From: Flavobacteriaceae bacterium bin25
Lineage (GTDB): Bacteria > Bacteroidota > Bacteroidia > Flavobacteriales > Flavobacteriaceae
Direction of reading: 5' to 3'
NCBI GenBank assembly: GCA_002238525.1
Contig: MPMN01000025.1
Location: 1-38,243 of the forward strand
DNA: 38,243 bases
Shown: positions 29,691 to 38,243 of the stretch, one piece after another
How positions within the stretch are numbered: position 1 is the first letter of the stretch
Layout of the letters: each line of letters begins with the position of its first letter
The notes under the pieces: model-generated
Databases searched by the model: none
Seen by the model: only the letters and a program-made list of their open reading frames with translations
What the model was told of the DNA's origin: nothing
Made by a program: the position numbers and the translations under genes

Positions 29691-31210
29691 TCCCATTCTA
29701 TTGTGGCGGGAGGTTTAGAACTAATATCATAAACCACTCTGTTGATACCTCTTACTTTATTGATGATTTGATTGGCTGTTCCTTGTAAAAATTCATGGGG
29801 AAAATCAACCCAATCGGCAGTCATTCCATCGGTAGAATGAACCGCTCGAATTGAAATACAATGTTCATAAGTCCTCTCATCTCCCATAACCCCGACTGTT
29901 TTTATTGGTAGCAAAACCACAAATGCTTGCCATATGTTGTTATAATATCCCTGTGTCTTCAACCGGTCAATAAAAATCGAATCTGCTTGCTGCAGAAGTT
30001 GCACTTTTTCTTCTGTGACTTCACCCAATATTCTAATTGCCAGACCAGGTCCAGGGAAAGGATGTCTCAAAAGCATTTCTTCGGGCATCTTCAATGCCTT
30101 TCCAACTTTCCTTACTTCGTCTTTAAATAACATTCTTATTGGCTCTATGACCTTGAGTTTCATGTACGCAGGAAGCCCCCCAACATTGTGATGTGATTTG
30201 ATGGTAACTGAAGGTCCTACAACTGATACTGATTCAATGACATCCGGATAAATAGTACCCTGAGCAAGCCAGTTGACTTGCTCCATAGAACTGGCCTGGC
30301 TATCAAATACATCAATAAAAGTATTGCCGATGACCTTTCTTTTTTCTTCTGGGTCAGTAATTCCTCTGAGTCTTTTGAAAAATTTAGATGAAGCATTGAC
30401 TCCCTTTATCTGAAGTCCTAATCCACGAAACTGGTCTAATACTTCATGAAATTCGTTTTTTCTTAAAAGACCATTGTCCACAAAAGTACAGTATAGTTGT
30501 TTTCCGATTGCCTTATGTAATAAAAAGGCTACTACTGCTGAATCCACACCTCCTGATAACCCCAATACGACTTTATCATCTCCAATTTTTGTCTGAATAT
30601 CTTCAACAGCCATATCTATAAAAGAAGCTGGTGTCCAGGTAGGTTTCACACCTGCTATTTCTATTAAAAAATTGTGGAGAATTTGTTTTCCAAAAGTCGT
30701 ATGGTATACCTCAGGATGAAATTGAATTCCTATCTGATTTCCTAATCTGTATGCTGCAATAGAGATATCATCTGTTGAAGCTATCTTTTGAGCGTTTATT
30801 GGAAGCCCTACAATCGTATCGCCGTGGGACATCCATACTTGTGATGAAGAAGGTATATTTTTAAAAAAAAGATCGTCAGATCTTGCAATGTTGAGTATAG
30901 ACTTACCATATTCTCGATGATTTGAGGCCACTACGAGCCCCCCTTTTGTATGGACTATATACTGAGCTCCATAACAAATTCCAAGGGTAGGAATGCTATG
31001 GTTATCAAAAGACAAATCAATCTGAGGAGATCCACTTTGATGTACTGAATATGGAGACCCTGATAAGATGACAGCCTGATAATCTCCAAAAGAGTCCGGA
31101 ATATGATTGAACGGATGTATCTCACAGTAAATATTTAATTCTCGTACTCTCCTTGCAATCAACTGAGTATACTGGGATCCGAAATCAAAAATCAATACCT
31201 TTTGATGCAT
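29687..31210 (-). CDS. guaA: GMP synthase (glutamine-hydrolysing)
   Basis: It converts XMP to GMP. It has 507 residues. The class I amidotransferase half starts [21 protein letters not shown] and has [11 protein letters not shown], with the nucleophilic Cys, and [12 protein letters not shown], with His and Glu. The PP-loop ATPase has [17 protein letters not shown], and GLLRKNE follows. The dimerisation part ends with [30 protein letters not shown] and [12 protein letters not shown] at 31210 gives the usual [11 protein letters not shown] start; a TTG two codons earlier (31216) is an alternative. It follows bshC after about 26 bp. Confidence 0.97.
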
Positions 31211-31236
31211 GTTCAAAAATAATATTTATACATTGC

Positions 31237-32862
31237 CTATTTCTTATTTGAATAGGAATTTGGAAATCTTATCATATTCCAATGTTTCCCTAGTGGATCA
31301 AACTCCTGGAACAGTCTTTCAAATAATTCATTACCATAGAGTTTATAGAAATGCGAAAAATTAACCTTTCGTTCTTGTAGTGTTTGACCTGGAAACAATT
31401 CTTCGTGTACTCTTGAGAGTCGTTCTATTTCAGTTTGAAGTTTACGTTTTTGGGCTTTGAGTAATCTTTTTTCTAGTTTGTCAATGCCGTTAAATTGTTT
31501 TTTTTCTTGTGCTGCAACGGCACCTAGAAAGCTACCATCGGTTTTTTTTGTTAATTTCTTCAGATATCTAAATTGGTCTCTGAGCAGAATTTTGAATTTA
31601 TCAAGGCTCAAATCAATATTGGAAATTGAACGGATATGCTTGTTGATCAAGGCATTTTGATCCATAAATAGATCATGATCACTAAGTGATAGTTTTTTCA
31701 ACTGCATAGACTGTTTGTGGGAAACTAGTACAGCGGAATTTCGCATAATCAGTTTTGGATATACAACTCTCTGGTCTTCAAAATAGTCTATCAACTCAAG
31801 CCAATAGGCCAATTCTGCTGACCCTCCTATGTATGCTACATTGGGTAAAATTACTTGTTGATAAAGTCCTCTTGTCAATACATTTGGTGAAAAATTATGG
31901 GGGGATTTTTCTAATTCCTCAATCAATTCGTTTTCCGACCATCTTCTGGGGTTACCTACCAACTGAAAATGTCCATTCTGATTTACTATTCGGAAGCGCC
32001 CTTGATTATTCTTATAAAACAAATTGATTTCTCTTGGATTGACTTGAGGTTTGAAATTTGATTCAGAAGCCAATTTCAATCTTCTGATGGTCTTTTTAAC
32101 GCCTTGGTGACATGCATTGTTGATTAATTCATCTTTAAAGTAGGCGATAAATTGTTCTTTAAGTGTTTTAGAATTAGGATCTAGAATCAATAAGCCATAC
32201 TGAGCAAACAATTCATGAACAATTGCTCTGGTTGCATCTGCTATATTGGTGTTTTGGCGGTATGAGATTTCAACCAATTTTTTGATATACTGAGCATTTT
32301 GGTTTTTGCCTAGTCTATTTTTATACAAGTTGAGTACATAGTCCAAACCACTTAAATCCATTTCACCTACAAAACCTTTGCTAGGTCTTTCCCACTTGAA
32401 TCTGATTCCTTCAAATTCAAAAAAACTAATTTCTTCAAAATCATGGTCTTCAGTTGCCATCCAAAATATTGGAACATAGTGGATGCTATTGGAATGTTCA
32501 TTTAATATTGAAGTCAGTTTTATTGTTGATATAATTTTATAAATAACATAAACTGGTCCCAACATTAATGATAATTGGTGTCCTGTTGTTATACAAACTG
32601 TGTTATCCTTTTCTAACTCTTCCAGCTGTTTTTGGGTATGGTATCCAATTGATAGACCAGAATACTGCTTCTTAAGTTGTTTGGCTAAGATCAATCGATT
32701 TTCTTTGGAAAATGACTCCAAAACATTTACAGAGTGGACATCAAGTTCCTCGGCATTTGGGTATAGTCCGTAGATTGACTTTAGCTTATCATCTTGAAGA
32801 TAATGGCTAACTACTTTAGGTACTCTGCCTGACTCAACAAAACCAATTAGCGATTTGTCCAT
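31237..32862 (-). CDS. bshC: Bacillithiol biosynthesis cysteine-adding enzyme
   Basis: BshC is assigned the last step of bacillithiol synthesis, adding cysteine to glucosaminyl-malate. It has 541 residues, normal for BshC. The start of the Rossmann-like core reads VCITTGHQLSLMLGPVYVIYK, followed by the signature FWMATEDHDFEEISFFEFEG. LILDPNSKTLKEQF, FSPNVLTRGLYQQVILPNVA and YIGGSAELAYWLEL complete the family pattern, and a long coiled coil lies near residues 440-490. No bshA or bshB lies in the window. The protein points to bacillithiol as the low-molecular-weight thiol of this organism. It is probably the first gene of the run that continues into guaA. Confidence 0.95.
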   Translation of the reverse strand: MDKSLIGFVESGRVPKVVSHYLQDDKLKSIYGLYPNAEELDVHSVNVLESFSKENRLILAKQLKKQYSGLSIGYHTQKQLEELEKDNTVCITTGHQLSLMLGPVYVIYKIISTIKLTSILNEHSNSIHYVPIFWMATEDHDFEEISFFEFEGIRFKWERPSKGFVGEMDLSGLDYVLNLYKNRLGKNQNAQYIKKLVEISYRQNTNIADATRAIVHELFAQYGLLILDPNSKTLKEQFIAYFKDELINNACHQGVKKTIRRLKLASESNFKPQVNPREINLFYKNNQGRFRIVNQNGHFQLVGNPRRWSENELIEELEKSPHNFSPNVLTRGLYQQVILPNVAYIGGSAELAYWLELIDYFEDQRVVYPKLIMRNSAVLVSHKQSMQLKKLSLSDHDLFMDQNALINKHIRSISNIDLSLDKFKILLRDQFRYLKKLTKKTDGSFLGAVAAQEKKQFNGIDKLEKRLLKAQKRKLQTEIERLSRVHEELFPGQTLQERKVNFSHFYKLYGNELFERLFQEFDPLGKHWNMIRFPNSYSNKK

Positions 32863-32942
32863 GTAGCCAAATTAAACCTAATTTGTATATTAATCAGAAA
32901 AAACAGCACTCCTCAATCTATGACAGAAACTCTGTGCTTGGA

Positions 32943-33083
32943 TCATTGAATTCCTAAGTATTGAATAATTAAGGTGATGCTTCCTCTCTGGGTGATTTTA
33001 ATTTTTCTTGTAAAATTATCTTCAGTCCACCAATACAACATTGCGAATTCTATAGAGGACAAGAAAGTTGAAAGAATTCTAGT
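32943..33083 (-). pseudogene. Possible gene remnant between bshC and the TonB receptor
   Basis: On the minus strand a 46-codon open stretch follows an in-frame TAA (33084-33086) and ends at a TGA (32943-32945). It reads LSTFLSSIEFAMLYWWTEDN, then FTRKIKITQRGSITLIIQYL and GIQ. An internal ATG would give 32 residues. The alternating Lys/hydrophobic pattern looks protein-like, but the family is not recognised and it may be chance. Confidence 0.25.
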
Positions 33084-33161
33084 TTAAAGTCAGCTTAAAA
33101 TGGTCAGGATTGCTGGTTGGTACACATCCAATTTAGTACGGTCTCGTAGCCCTTGAAATTG

Positions 33162-35828
33162 CTATATACGATGATTAAACCCCAGAAGTATGGTTCTAGG
33201 AAGCATCCGGCTGGAGATAATAGTACTTCCTAAATCATTGACTATAAAATTTTTGAAATCCTTGAGGTTGAAAAGATTTCGAATTGAAAGGTTCAAGCTG
33301 GTTTTTTTATCTCCTTTTAAAAATAACTTGGTGTTCAAGTTGAATAAATAATTAAGCGTTTTTTGGTTTTCAATAAAAATAAAATCCGATTTTAGATTTA
33401 CTATGAATTTTTTGTTGGGTACAAAACCAAAATCTATAAAAGATTTATTAATGGACTGTGCATAATTGGTATCAGTCTTATAAGTTGTGTCAACCCATTG
33501 GGTTCCAAAATGTAAGTTATGTAATTGGGAAAAGACTCTATGAATTTCAAATCCATAAATGAATGAAACGATATTTACTTTTTGAAGGTCATCGTTAAAT
33601 AGACTTCGTTGATAACCTGTGAATTCATAACCCAATTTTAATTTTAAATTTAGTCTTAGTTTGGTGAGATAATAATCCGTGTTTGTAGAAATGTTGAGTA
33701 TATCTTGATTCGAGAGTAAAATCGTCTCAAAAGAATTATAGTCTTTGAAAATGCTGCTTTTGGTAGAGAAATAATCGTGATTTCTAATATATCTTAAAGT
33801 GTTTACTGATACTAAGTTGGATCCCCATTCTTCTAATTTATGGGTAAAAGTTAAATAACTACTCCGTAATTTATTTAATGTTCCAGAACCTTTGGATAAA
33901 CTGTTATATGATGTAATGTAGTAATTTTCAAACACATCCAAAACTTCTGGATTACTTAGATAATATAAATAGACAAAGTCCAGTTGATTATCATGGTTAA
34001 TATTCCATTTGAAGTTGAAACCTGTCTCAAGGTATGTACTATTTTGAGATTTATTTAACTGACCGATTGAATTTTGTTGGTTAATCGAATTGTATAGTCC
34101 AATTAAACCGATTAGAGAAAGTTTTTTGTCAATGACATATTCATATTTGCTGGTAATGTATAAATCTAGTAAGGAATATTTTATATTGTTATCATCTAGC
34201 GACAAATCATTTGCTTTCTTATTGACTGAACTTAAAACGATGTTTGAATTTAGATCATCATGCCTATAATCTAATCCTAAACTAAATTCTATAAGATGTC
34301 CATTGGACTTCCTATTCATATAGTCCACATTCCAACTTCCGTAAATCATTTCACTATTACTGATTTGACTAGTATGATAATTTGTGTTTTCAGTTTTGAA
34401 TAAATCGCTAAAATAAAATCCATTTATGCTGTACTGTTGCGGTAATTGATGAAAGATAAATGAAGAATTTATATCAACAACCTTTTGCTTGTTGATTTTA
34501 TTAGTGTAATCAACCTCAATTTGGAATTGAAGGTCATCATTTTTTAAATTCTCTTTTCTTTGATCTTCATTGAAAACTAAATCGGTATTGGTATGGTTTT
34601 GGTTTTGTGAGTATTTTGAAATGGCTGTGAATCTTTGATTTTCATTGATATCATATTCTAGCTTAAGTTGTCCAAATCCTATATTGATTTTTTTTCTATG
34701 AAAGTAGTTTTCAGCATTAATAAACGATATGTTTGATTTGGGTAAATTGTAATTTGTGGTTGTATTTTGATAAAAGTCTACCTCATCCCACTGGGTATAG
34801 ACAATGGGGCTGACTTTTATTTTTTCTGATAAGTTATAAATGGAACTTAAGCTGATAGTTTCTTGGTTGTTCAATTCGATATTGTCTCTCCCTATTTGTA
34901 CATCTCTGATATCTAATTGGACAATAGGGAAAATAGTATTGTCAGGGTCATCTATCAACCCATCTACAGATCCAACGGCATTGTTTCCAAGATTATTGAG
35001 ATTTCCGAGAAAAAAGTGCTTATTTTTTTTGGCAAAAACAGACATTACTCCTCCGAAAGAGTATCTATTGTTAACCCCAAAATCAGTACTAGAATAGATA
35101 TTTCCAAACCATACATTTTTATATTCCTCATCCAATATCAAATTCATAGCTACCTTATCGGATTGCTCTATTCCTTTTAGGAGTCTATTTTCAGAATAAT
35201 TTTTATAGATTTCTAATTCTTTCAGGGGATATGACGGCATATTTTTACTTAAAATGGTGTATCCTTTGCCAAATAAATCATCTCCTTCGACCATAAGTTT
35301 TTCAATGGGTTTTTTTTGAAAAGTAACTATTCCTTTACCATCAACTTCGACTCCGGGGACATTTCTTATTAAATCTTCAACCACTTGTTCATCTCCCAAT
35401 TTAAATGCATCAAGGTCTACGATAATGGTGTCATTTTTTTTGACTATGATGTTGCTGTTCTTGATATCTAGATTAACTTCTTTCAATACTTCAGGCTTGT
35501 GCTGAAGGATTACATCATAAGTGTAATTCCTTACGTCTGTGGTAGTATCTATGTTTATGGATTTGCTATGATAATATGTAGCTGAGAATTCAATTTTTAG
35601 ATTTTTTAGGTAAGGGACCTCAATATTATATCGCCCTTGTTCATCAGAAAATGTGTATGTTATGATGCTCTGGCTATCATTGTCTGAGATAACGATTCTT
35701 GCGTAATTTATTGGCTGTGTTATTGAATCTAAAACCGATCCAGAAACACTAATCTGGCAATAAATTGCTGATGGCAATATAAAAACCGCAACCCAACTGA
35801 AGTTGATAATGACTTTTTTCAGTTGCAA
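33162..35828 (-). CDS. TonB-dependent receptor-like outer-membrane protein
   Basis: This outer-membrane beta-barrel protein has 888 residues. A signal peptide (VAVFILPSAIYCQ) leads to a carboxypeptidase-regulatory-like domain (ISVSGSVLDSITQPINYARI, about 25-110). A plug-like domain follows (GDEQVVEDLIRNVPGVEVDG, then KKPIEKLMVEGDDLFGKGY, about 140-230), and then a long barrel with many aromatic-flanked strands to the end. It belongs to the single-protein class without a SusD partner. It starts with TTG inside the last codons of the GLPGLI gene, an overlap of 10 bp, so the two are translationally coupled. The substrate is unknown. Confidence 0.9.
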   Translation of the reverse strand: MQLKKVIINFSWVAVFILPSAIYCQISVSGSVLDSITQPINYARIVISDNDSQSIITYTFSDEQGRYNIEVPYLKNLKIEFSATYYHSKSINIDTTTDVRNYTYDVILQHKPEVLKEVNLDIKNSNIIVKKNDTIIVDLDAFKLGDEQVVEDLIRNVPGVEVDGKGIVTFQKKPIEKLMVEGDDLFGKGYTILSKNMPSYPLKELEIYKNYSENRLLKGIEQSDKVAMNLILDEEYKNVWFGNIYSSTDFGVNNRYSFGGVMSVFAKKNKHFFLGNLNNLGNNAVGSVDGLIDDPDNTIFPIVQLDIRDVQIGRDNIELNNQETISLSSIYNLSEKIKVSPIVYTQWDEVDFYQNTTTNYNLPKSNISFINAENYFHRKKINIGFGQLKLEYDINENQRFTAISKYSQNQNHTNTDLVFNEDQRKENLKNDDLQFQIEVDYTNKINKQKVVDINSSFIFHQLPQQYSINGFYFSDLFKTENTNYHTSQISNSEMIYGSWNVDYMNRKSNGHLIEFSLGLDYRHDDLNSNIVLSSVNKKANDLSLDDNNIKYSLLDLYITSKYEYVIDKKLSLIGLIGLYNSINQQNSIGQLNKSQNSTYLETGFNFKWNINHDNQLDFVYLYYLSNPEVLDVFENYYITSYNSLSKGSGTLNKLRSSYLTFTHKLEEWGSNLVSVNTLRYIRNHDYFSTKSSIFKDYNSFETILLSNQDILNISTNTDYYLTKLRLNLKLKLGYEFTGYQRSLFNDDLQKVNIVSFIYGFEIHRVFSQLHNLHFGTQWVDTTYKTDTNYAQSINKSFIDFGFVPNKKFIVNLKSDFIFIENQKTLNYLFNLNTKLFLKGDKKTSLNLSIRNLFNLKDFKNFIVNDLGSTIISSRMLPRTILLGFNHRI

Positions 35829-36607
35829 GAAGTTTGAATGAATTCGAATCTACTATCTACAAGAGTTACGTCCTCATATGAATCTCGATCAAATACCGAC
35901 AAAAGTCTGTTAATATTCCGTTCGTGCCAATCTTTTTGAAATTGCATTCTTCGCTCACAAGGAATAAATTTTTCTCTTTTAATATTTATCAGCTTTGCAA
36001 CTTCCGGTGCCTTTTCCCGGTATCGAATACTTTGAAGTTGGAAAGAAACTCTTTTATCCTTATCAATTACCGATACCATTGCTCCAGGCAGCCCATGAAG
36101 CTTCCAAGGTCCTACATTTATCGGTATATCCATCGTATACCAAACCTCATATTCGCGACCACCAAAATTTGTGGTTGCCTTGTTACAAGAATAACCTCCA
36201 ATTACTTTAACATCTGAATGAAATGTCCAACCTTCTAAAGGATAAAAATTCTCTTTGAGAAAATATTGTTTCGCTTTTCTTCTTTCACTTAAAATTGTTG
36301 CTGAAACCATATTACTTTTTAGATCAGTCTGAACAAATAAATTGGGATACTTCCGTTTTGATGCGGGTGGAATCATCTTGATGTGATAATGATTTTCACT
36401 GATTTTCGTCTCAATCAAAGTAACTGTGTCTCTTTGCTCTCTTTCATGAAAATAGGTGCTATGGGTATCAAAAACATACAGATTACCTATCCTGGAACTA
36501 CCAAATAATTCTACTTCATAGGTCAACTGCATCTCTGCAATCTGTCCATACAATCCTCTGCATAAAAGAAACCAAAAAAGAAAAACAAAAGTCGGATTAA
36601 AATACAC
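35819..36607 (-). CDS. GLPGLI family protein
   Basis: This is a secreted protein of 262 residues in the Bacteroidota GLPGLI family, whose function is unknown. An N-terminal signal peptide (PTFVFLFWFLLCRGLYGQ) is followed by LTYEVELFGSSRIGNLYVFD. The name-giving motif is present as WKLHGLPGAMVSV near residue 165-177, preceded by GYSCNKATTNFGGREYEVWYT, the usual strand pair. It overlaps a TonB-dependent receptor, the typical partner of this family. The start is GTG; no upstream ATG is available before the promoter-like box at 36661-36687. Confidence 0.88.
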   Translation of the reverse strand: MYFNPTFVFLFWFLLCRGLYGQIAEMQLTYEVELFGSSRIGNLYVFDTHSTYFHEREQRDTVTLIETKISENHYHIKMIPPASKRKYPNLFVQTDLKSNMVSATILSERRKAKQYFLKENFYPLEGWTFHSDVKVIGGYSCNKATTNFGGREYEVWYTMDIPINVGPWKLHGLPGAMVSVIDKDKRVSFQLQSIRYREKAPEVAKLINIKREKFIPCERRMQFQKDWHERNINRLLSVFDRDSYEDVTLVDSRFEFIQTSCN

Positions 36608-36660
36608 CTATTATAAATTTTTATGGTCTATAAACCACTATGCTATAAATTTAATATGCA

Positions 36661-36687
36661 CAAATATAGATATATACATCTAACCAA
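36661..36687 (-). promoter_or_regulatory. Possible promoter of the GLPGLI-TonB pair
   Basis: On the minus strand, TATATTTG (36661-36668) matches TAnnTTTG fully. A TTG (36685-36687) lies 16 bp upstream, one base short of the usual range. The box is 53 bp from the GTG start, and implies that the pair can be transcribed without the small upstream gene. Confidence 0.4.
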
Positions 36688-36809
36688 GATAAACTCAAGA
36701 AATCGGACTAACGGGCAGCAAAATCATAAGTCAACAGAAATCGAAACACTTTCTTTCTACATATGAGTTGTACTTAATAATACACTAAAATCTATACAAC
36801 TTCATGCAT

Positions 36810-37076
36810 TCATTTCATTTTCCTAAGTTTCCTTTTTGCTATTCTTGTAGCCTTTCGACAGTTTTTTTCAGTTGACGTAGCGGTATCAGTTGCACCAGAT
36901 CCACTTCCGTCATCTAGTTTCTTATCTATACTAAGCGTAACCGTGCATGTTGTTGCATTTAATTCTACAAACATTTCCAAAGTTGAATCTGCAAAACCAT
37001 AAGTACAGCTATCGGTTGAACCTATAAAGGAAACAGCTAAAAGAGACATGATGAAAGGTAAAATAAACTTTCTCAT
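36810..37076 (-). CDS. Small secreted protein with three Cys and a basic tail
   Basis: This hypothetical protein has 88 residues. An N-terminal signal peptide (MRKFILPFIMSLLAVSFIGS) is clear, with possible cleavage just before C24. The mature part has cysteines at 24, 44 and 73, a beta-prone middle (STLEMFVELNATTCTVTLSI), a Gly/Ser/Thr spacer (GSGSGATDTATST) and a strongly cationic end (NCRKATRIAKRKLRKMK) that could form an amphipathic helix. It lies 202 bp upstream of the GLPGLI gene on the same strand. I do not recognise the family. Export or uptake by the neighbouring TonB receptor, or an antimicrobial-like role, are only guesses. The ATG start is clear. Confidence 0.65.
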   Translation of the reverse strand: MRKFILPFIMSLLAVSFIGSTDSCTYGFADSTLEMFVELNATTCTVTLSIDKKLDDGSGSGATDTATSTEKNCRKATRIAKRKLRKMK

Positions 37077-37153
37077 AATTAATAATTAATAGTTAATAGT
37101 TATCCTCAACAAAAATTCAATAATACCAGAGACATTTGCTCTTAATTTTTATA

Positions 37154-37232
37154 AATAGCATTAGAATAGAAGTATTAATTGAAGTTATATATTGAGACCT
37201 TTGCACTAAATTTTAGTAATAGCATTAGAATA
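37154..37232. repeat. 15-bp direct repeat spanning the IS5 left end
   Basis: AATAGCATTAGAATA occurs at 37154-37168 and again at 37218-37232, one copy outside and one inside the proposed IS5-type terminus at 37194. Each is followed, after a few bases, by AATTGA. The copies are too far from the terminus to be a target-site duplication. Confidence 0.6.
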
Positions 37233-38243
37233 TGTGAATTAATTGAGTTTAAAAAATTATTTGACATTGACTTAAACTACTTGTATAATTCAACTTATTG
37301 TTGTATCTTGGCCTTCGCTATGCGTTTCAAATCTTATAATTCCAAACAAATGAGTTTTTTCGAACCACACCAAACTAGGAGTGCCTCTTCAACGAGCCAA
37401 TTTTTCAAACAAATCAATACCATCATTGACTGGAAACCAATCGAAGAGTATCTAGTCACCTCATTATAAGCCCGGTAAAAAGCAAAGAGGTCAAAAAGCC
37501 TATCATCCGATGATCCTATTTAAAATGCAGTTGATTTCGGTATGGTCTTTCAGATGTTAAAACCGAAGACTTGACTATGGATTGTATCAGTTTTTGTCGT
37601 TTTTGTGGCTTAGAATTAATGGACAGTGTTCCTGACCATAGCACCTTATCCCGATTTCGTTCAGAATTGACTAGAAAGAAGTTGTATCAACCCATCATGT
37701 TGATGGTCAACAAACAATTAGCGGAAAAGGGGTTGATGGTCAAAGGCACAGCCATCGTTGATGCATCGCTTACCTTGAGTCCTTTTTCTCCGAAGGGGAA
37801 GTTGGATCATCAAATGGCTGAGGATAGAAAAGAAGATACCCGTTCGGATACGGAAGTAATGGAAGAAGAGAAATATCACCAGAAGAAAGAAGAAGAAAGT
37901 CCCAATGCGGATCATGAAGCTCGGTGGTTAAAAAAGCGTAAGAAGACCTACTTTGGCTACAAGAGGCATATAGCGACTAACGATGATGGCTTGATACTTG
38001 GTGTTCATACCACTCCTGCCAATGAGCATGATAGTCAGGGGTTAGGAGATCTCATGGAGAAGGTTCCTGAAGATGAGCGTACAGAGGTGATGGGGGACAA
38101 AGGTTATAAGTCCAATAAAAATGATCAATTGCTGGAAGAAATGGGCAGTAAGTCATTGATTATGGAAAAAGGATATAGACACAAGCCCTTGACAAAGGAA
38201 CAGAAAAAGAGGAATAAAGAGATTAGTAAGAAACGCTGGAGAG
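37194..38243 (+). mobile_element. IS5-type insertion sequence, left part (runs off the window)
   Basis: GAGACCTTTGCAC at 37194-37206 resembles the terminal inverted repeat of many Bacteroidota IS5-group elements. It lies 156 bp before a transposase of that family. The right end is beyond the window. The insertion sits 118 bp upstream of the small secreted-protein gene, within its probable regulatory region. Confidence 0.65.
37350..38243 (+). pseudogene. IS5-family transposase with two frameshifts, 3' end cut by the window
   Basis: Translation starts MSFFEPHQTRSASSTSQFF and continues NTIIDWKPIEEYLV. Near 37459-37463 one extra base moves the frame to HYKPGKKQRGQKAYHPMILF. Near 37540-37545 GTATGGTCTT stands where GTA-TGG-TAT-GGT-CTT is expected, a 5-bp loss inside a TATGG repeat, moving to a third frame. 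That frame stays open to the window edge: YGLSDVKTEDL, DHSTLSRFRSELT, GTAIVDASL with the first catalytic Asp, TYFGYKRHIA, VHTTPANEHD, and VMGDKGYKS with the second Asp. The final Glu lies outside. Two independent shifts make a functional product unlikely. Confidence 0.85.

Noticed and set aside
31214-31221. TATTTTTG as a guaA promoter box
   Set aside because: It lies only a few bases before the start codon, which would leave transcription starting inside the gene; cotranscription with bshC is simpler.
37350-37550. Programmed frameshifting in the IS5 transposase
   Set aside because: Two shifts in succession are needed and neither site shows a slippery heptamer; a 5-bp loss in a TATGG repeat explains the second one.

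Overview
The window is AT-rich chromosomal DNA of a Bacteroidota bacterium. I infer a free-living Cytophagales-like lineage. The evidence is a SusC/SusD pair, a GLPGLI protein with a TonB receptor, a LysM/periplasmic-binding fusion between guaA and pyrG, the bacillithiol enzyme BshC, TAnnTTTG-type -7 boxes, few Shine-Dalgarno sites and many TTG/GTG starts. I found no rRNA, tRNA, CRISPR array or replication origin.

Layout. 1-3122: a large repeat surface protein (InlB-type repeats, Thr-rich linker, DUF285/BspA repeats) that has lost its 5' end. 3182-9832 (minus): a gene remnant, then a tightly coupled susC-susD-BCCT operon, which may carry one solute across both membranes. 9970-11780: a transposon graveyard with a decayed IS630-type transposase and an IS256-type 5' fragment. 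11926-15103: hsp20, sucC, and divergent lysA. 15269-20933 (minus): a gene scrap, an LCM-type methyltransferase, then a cluster of nitronate monooxygenase-like enzyme, Tat-signal TIM-barrel protein, Tat-signal Gfo/Idh/MocA oxidoreductase and a SUMF1-fold protein that lacks the FGE cysteines. 21093-22274: mnmA. 22933-24027: a Fic AMPylator with a class II inhibitory motif, followed by a solitary IS256 end.

24151-32862 (minus): a housekeeping run bshC-guaA-LysM/PBP-pyrG-yidC, with overlapping or near-touching genes and a likely internal promoter before pyrG. 33162-37076 (minus): a GLPGLI protein overlapping a TonB-dependent receptor, preceded by a small secreted protein with three Cys and a very basic tail. 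37194-end: an IS5-type element with two frameshifts, cut by the window edge.

The observations I rate highest are the SusCD-BCCT coupling, the small secreted cationic protein beside GLPGLI/TonB, the 5'-truncated repeat surface protein, and the paired IS256 ends, one of them solitary between fic and yidC. All functions are read from sequence motifs by eye; no database search was possible.
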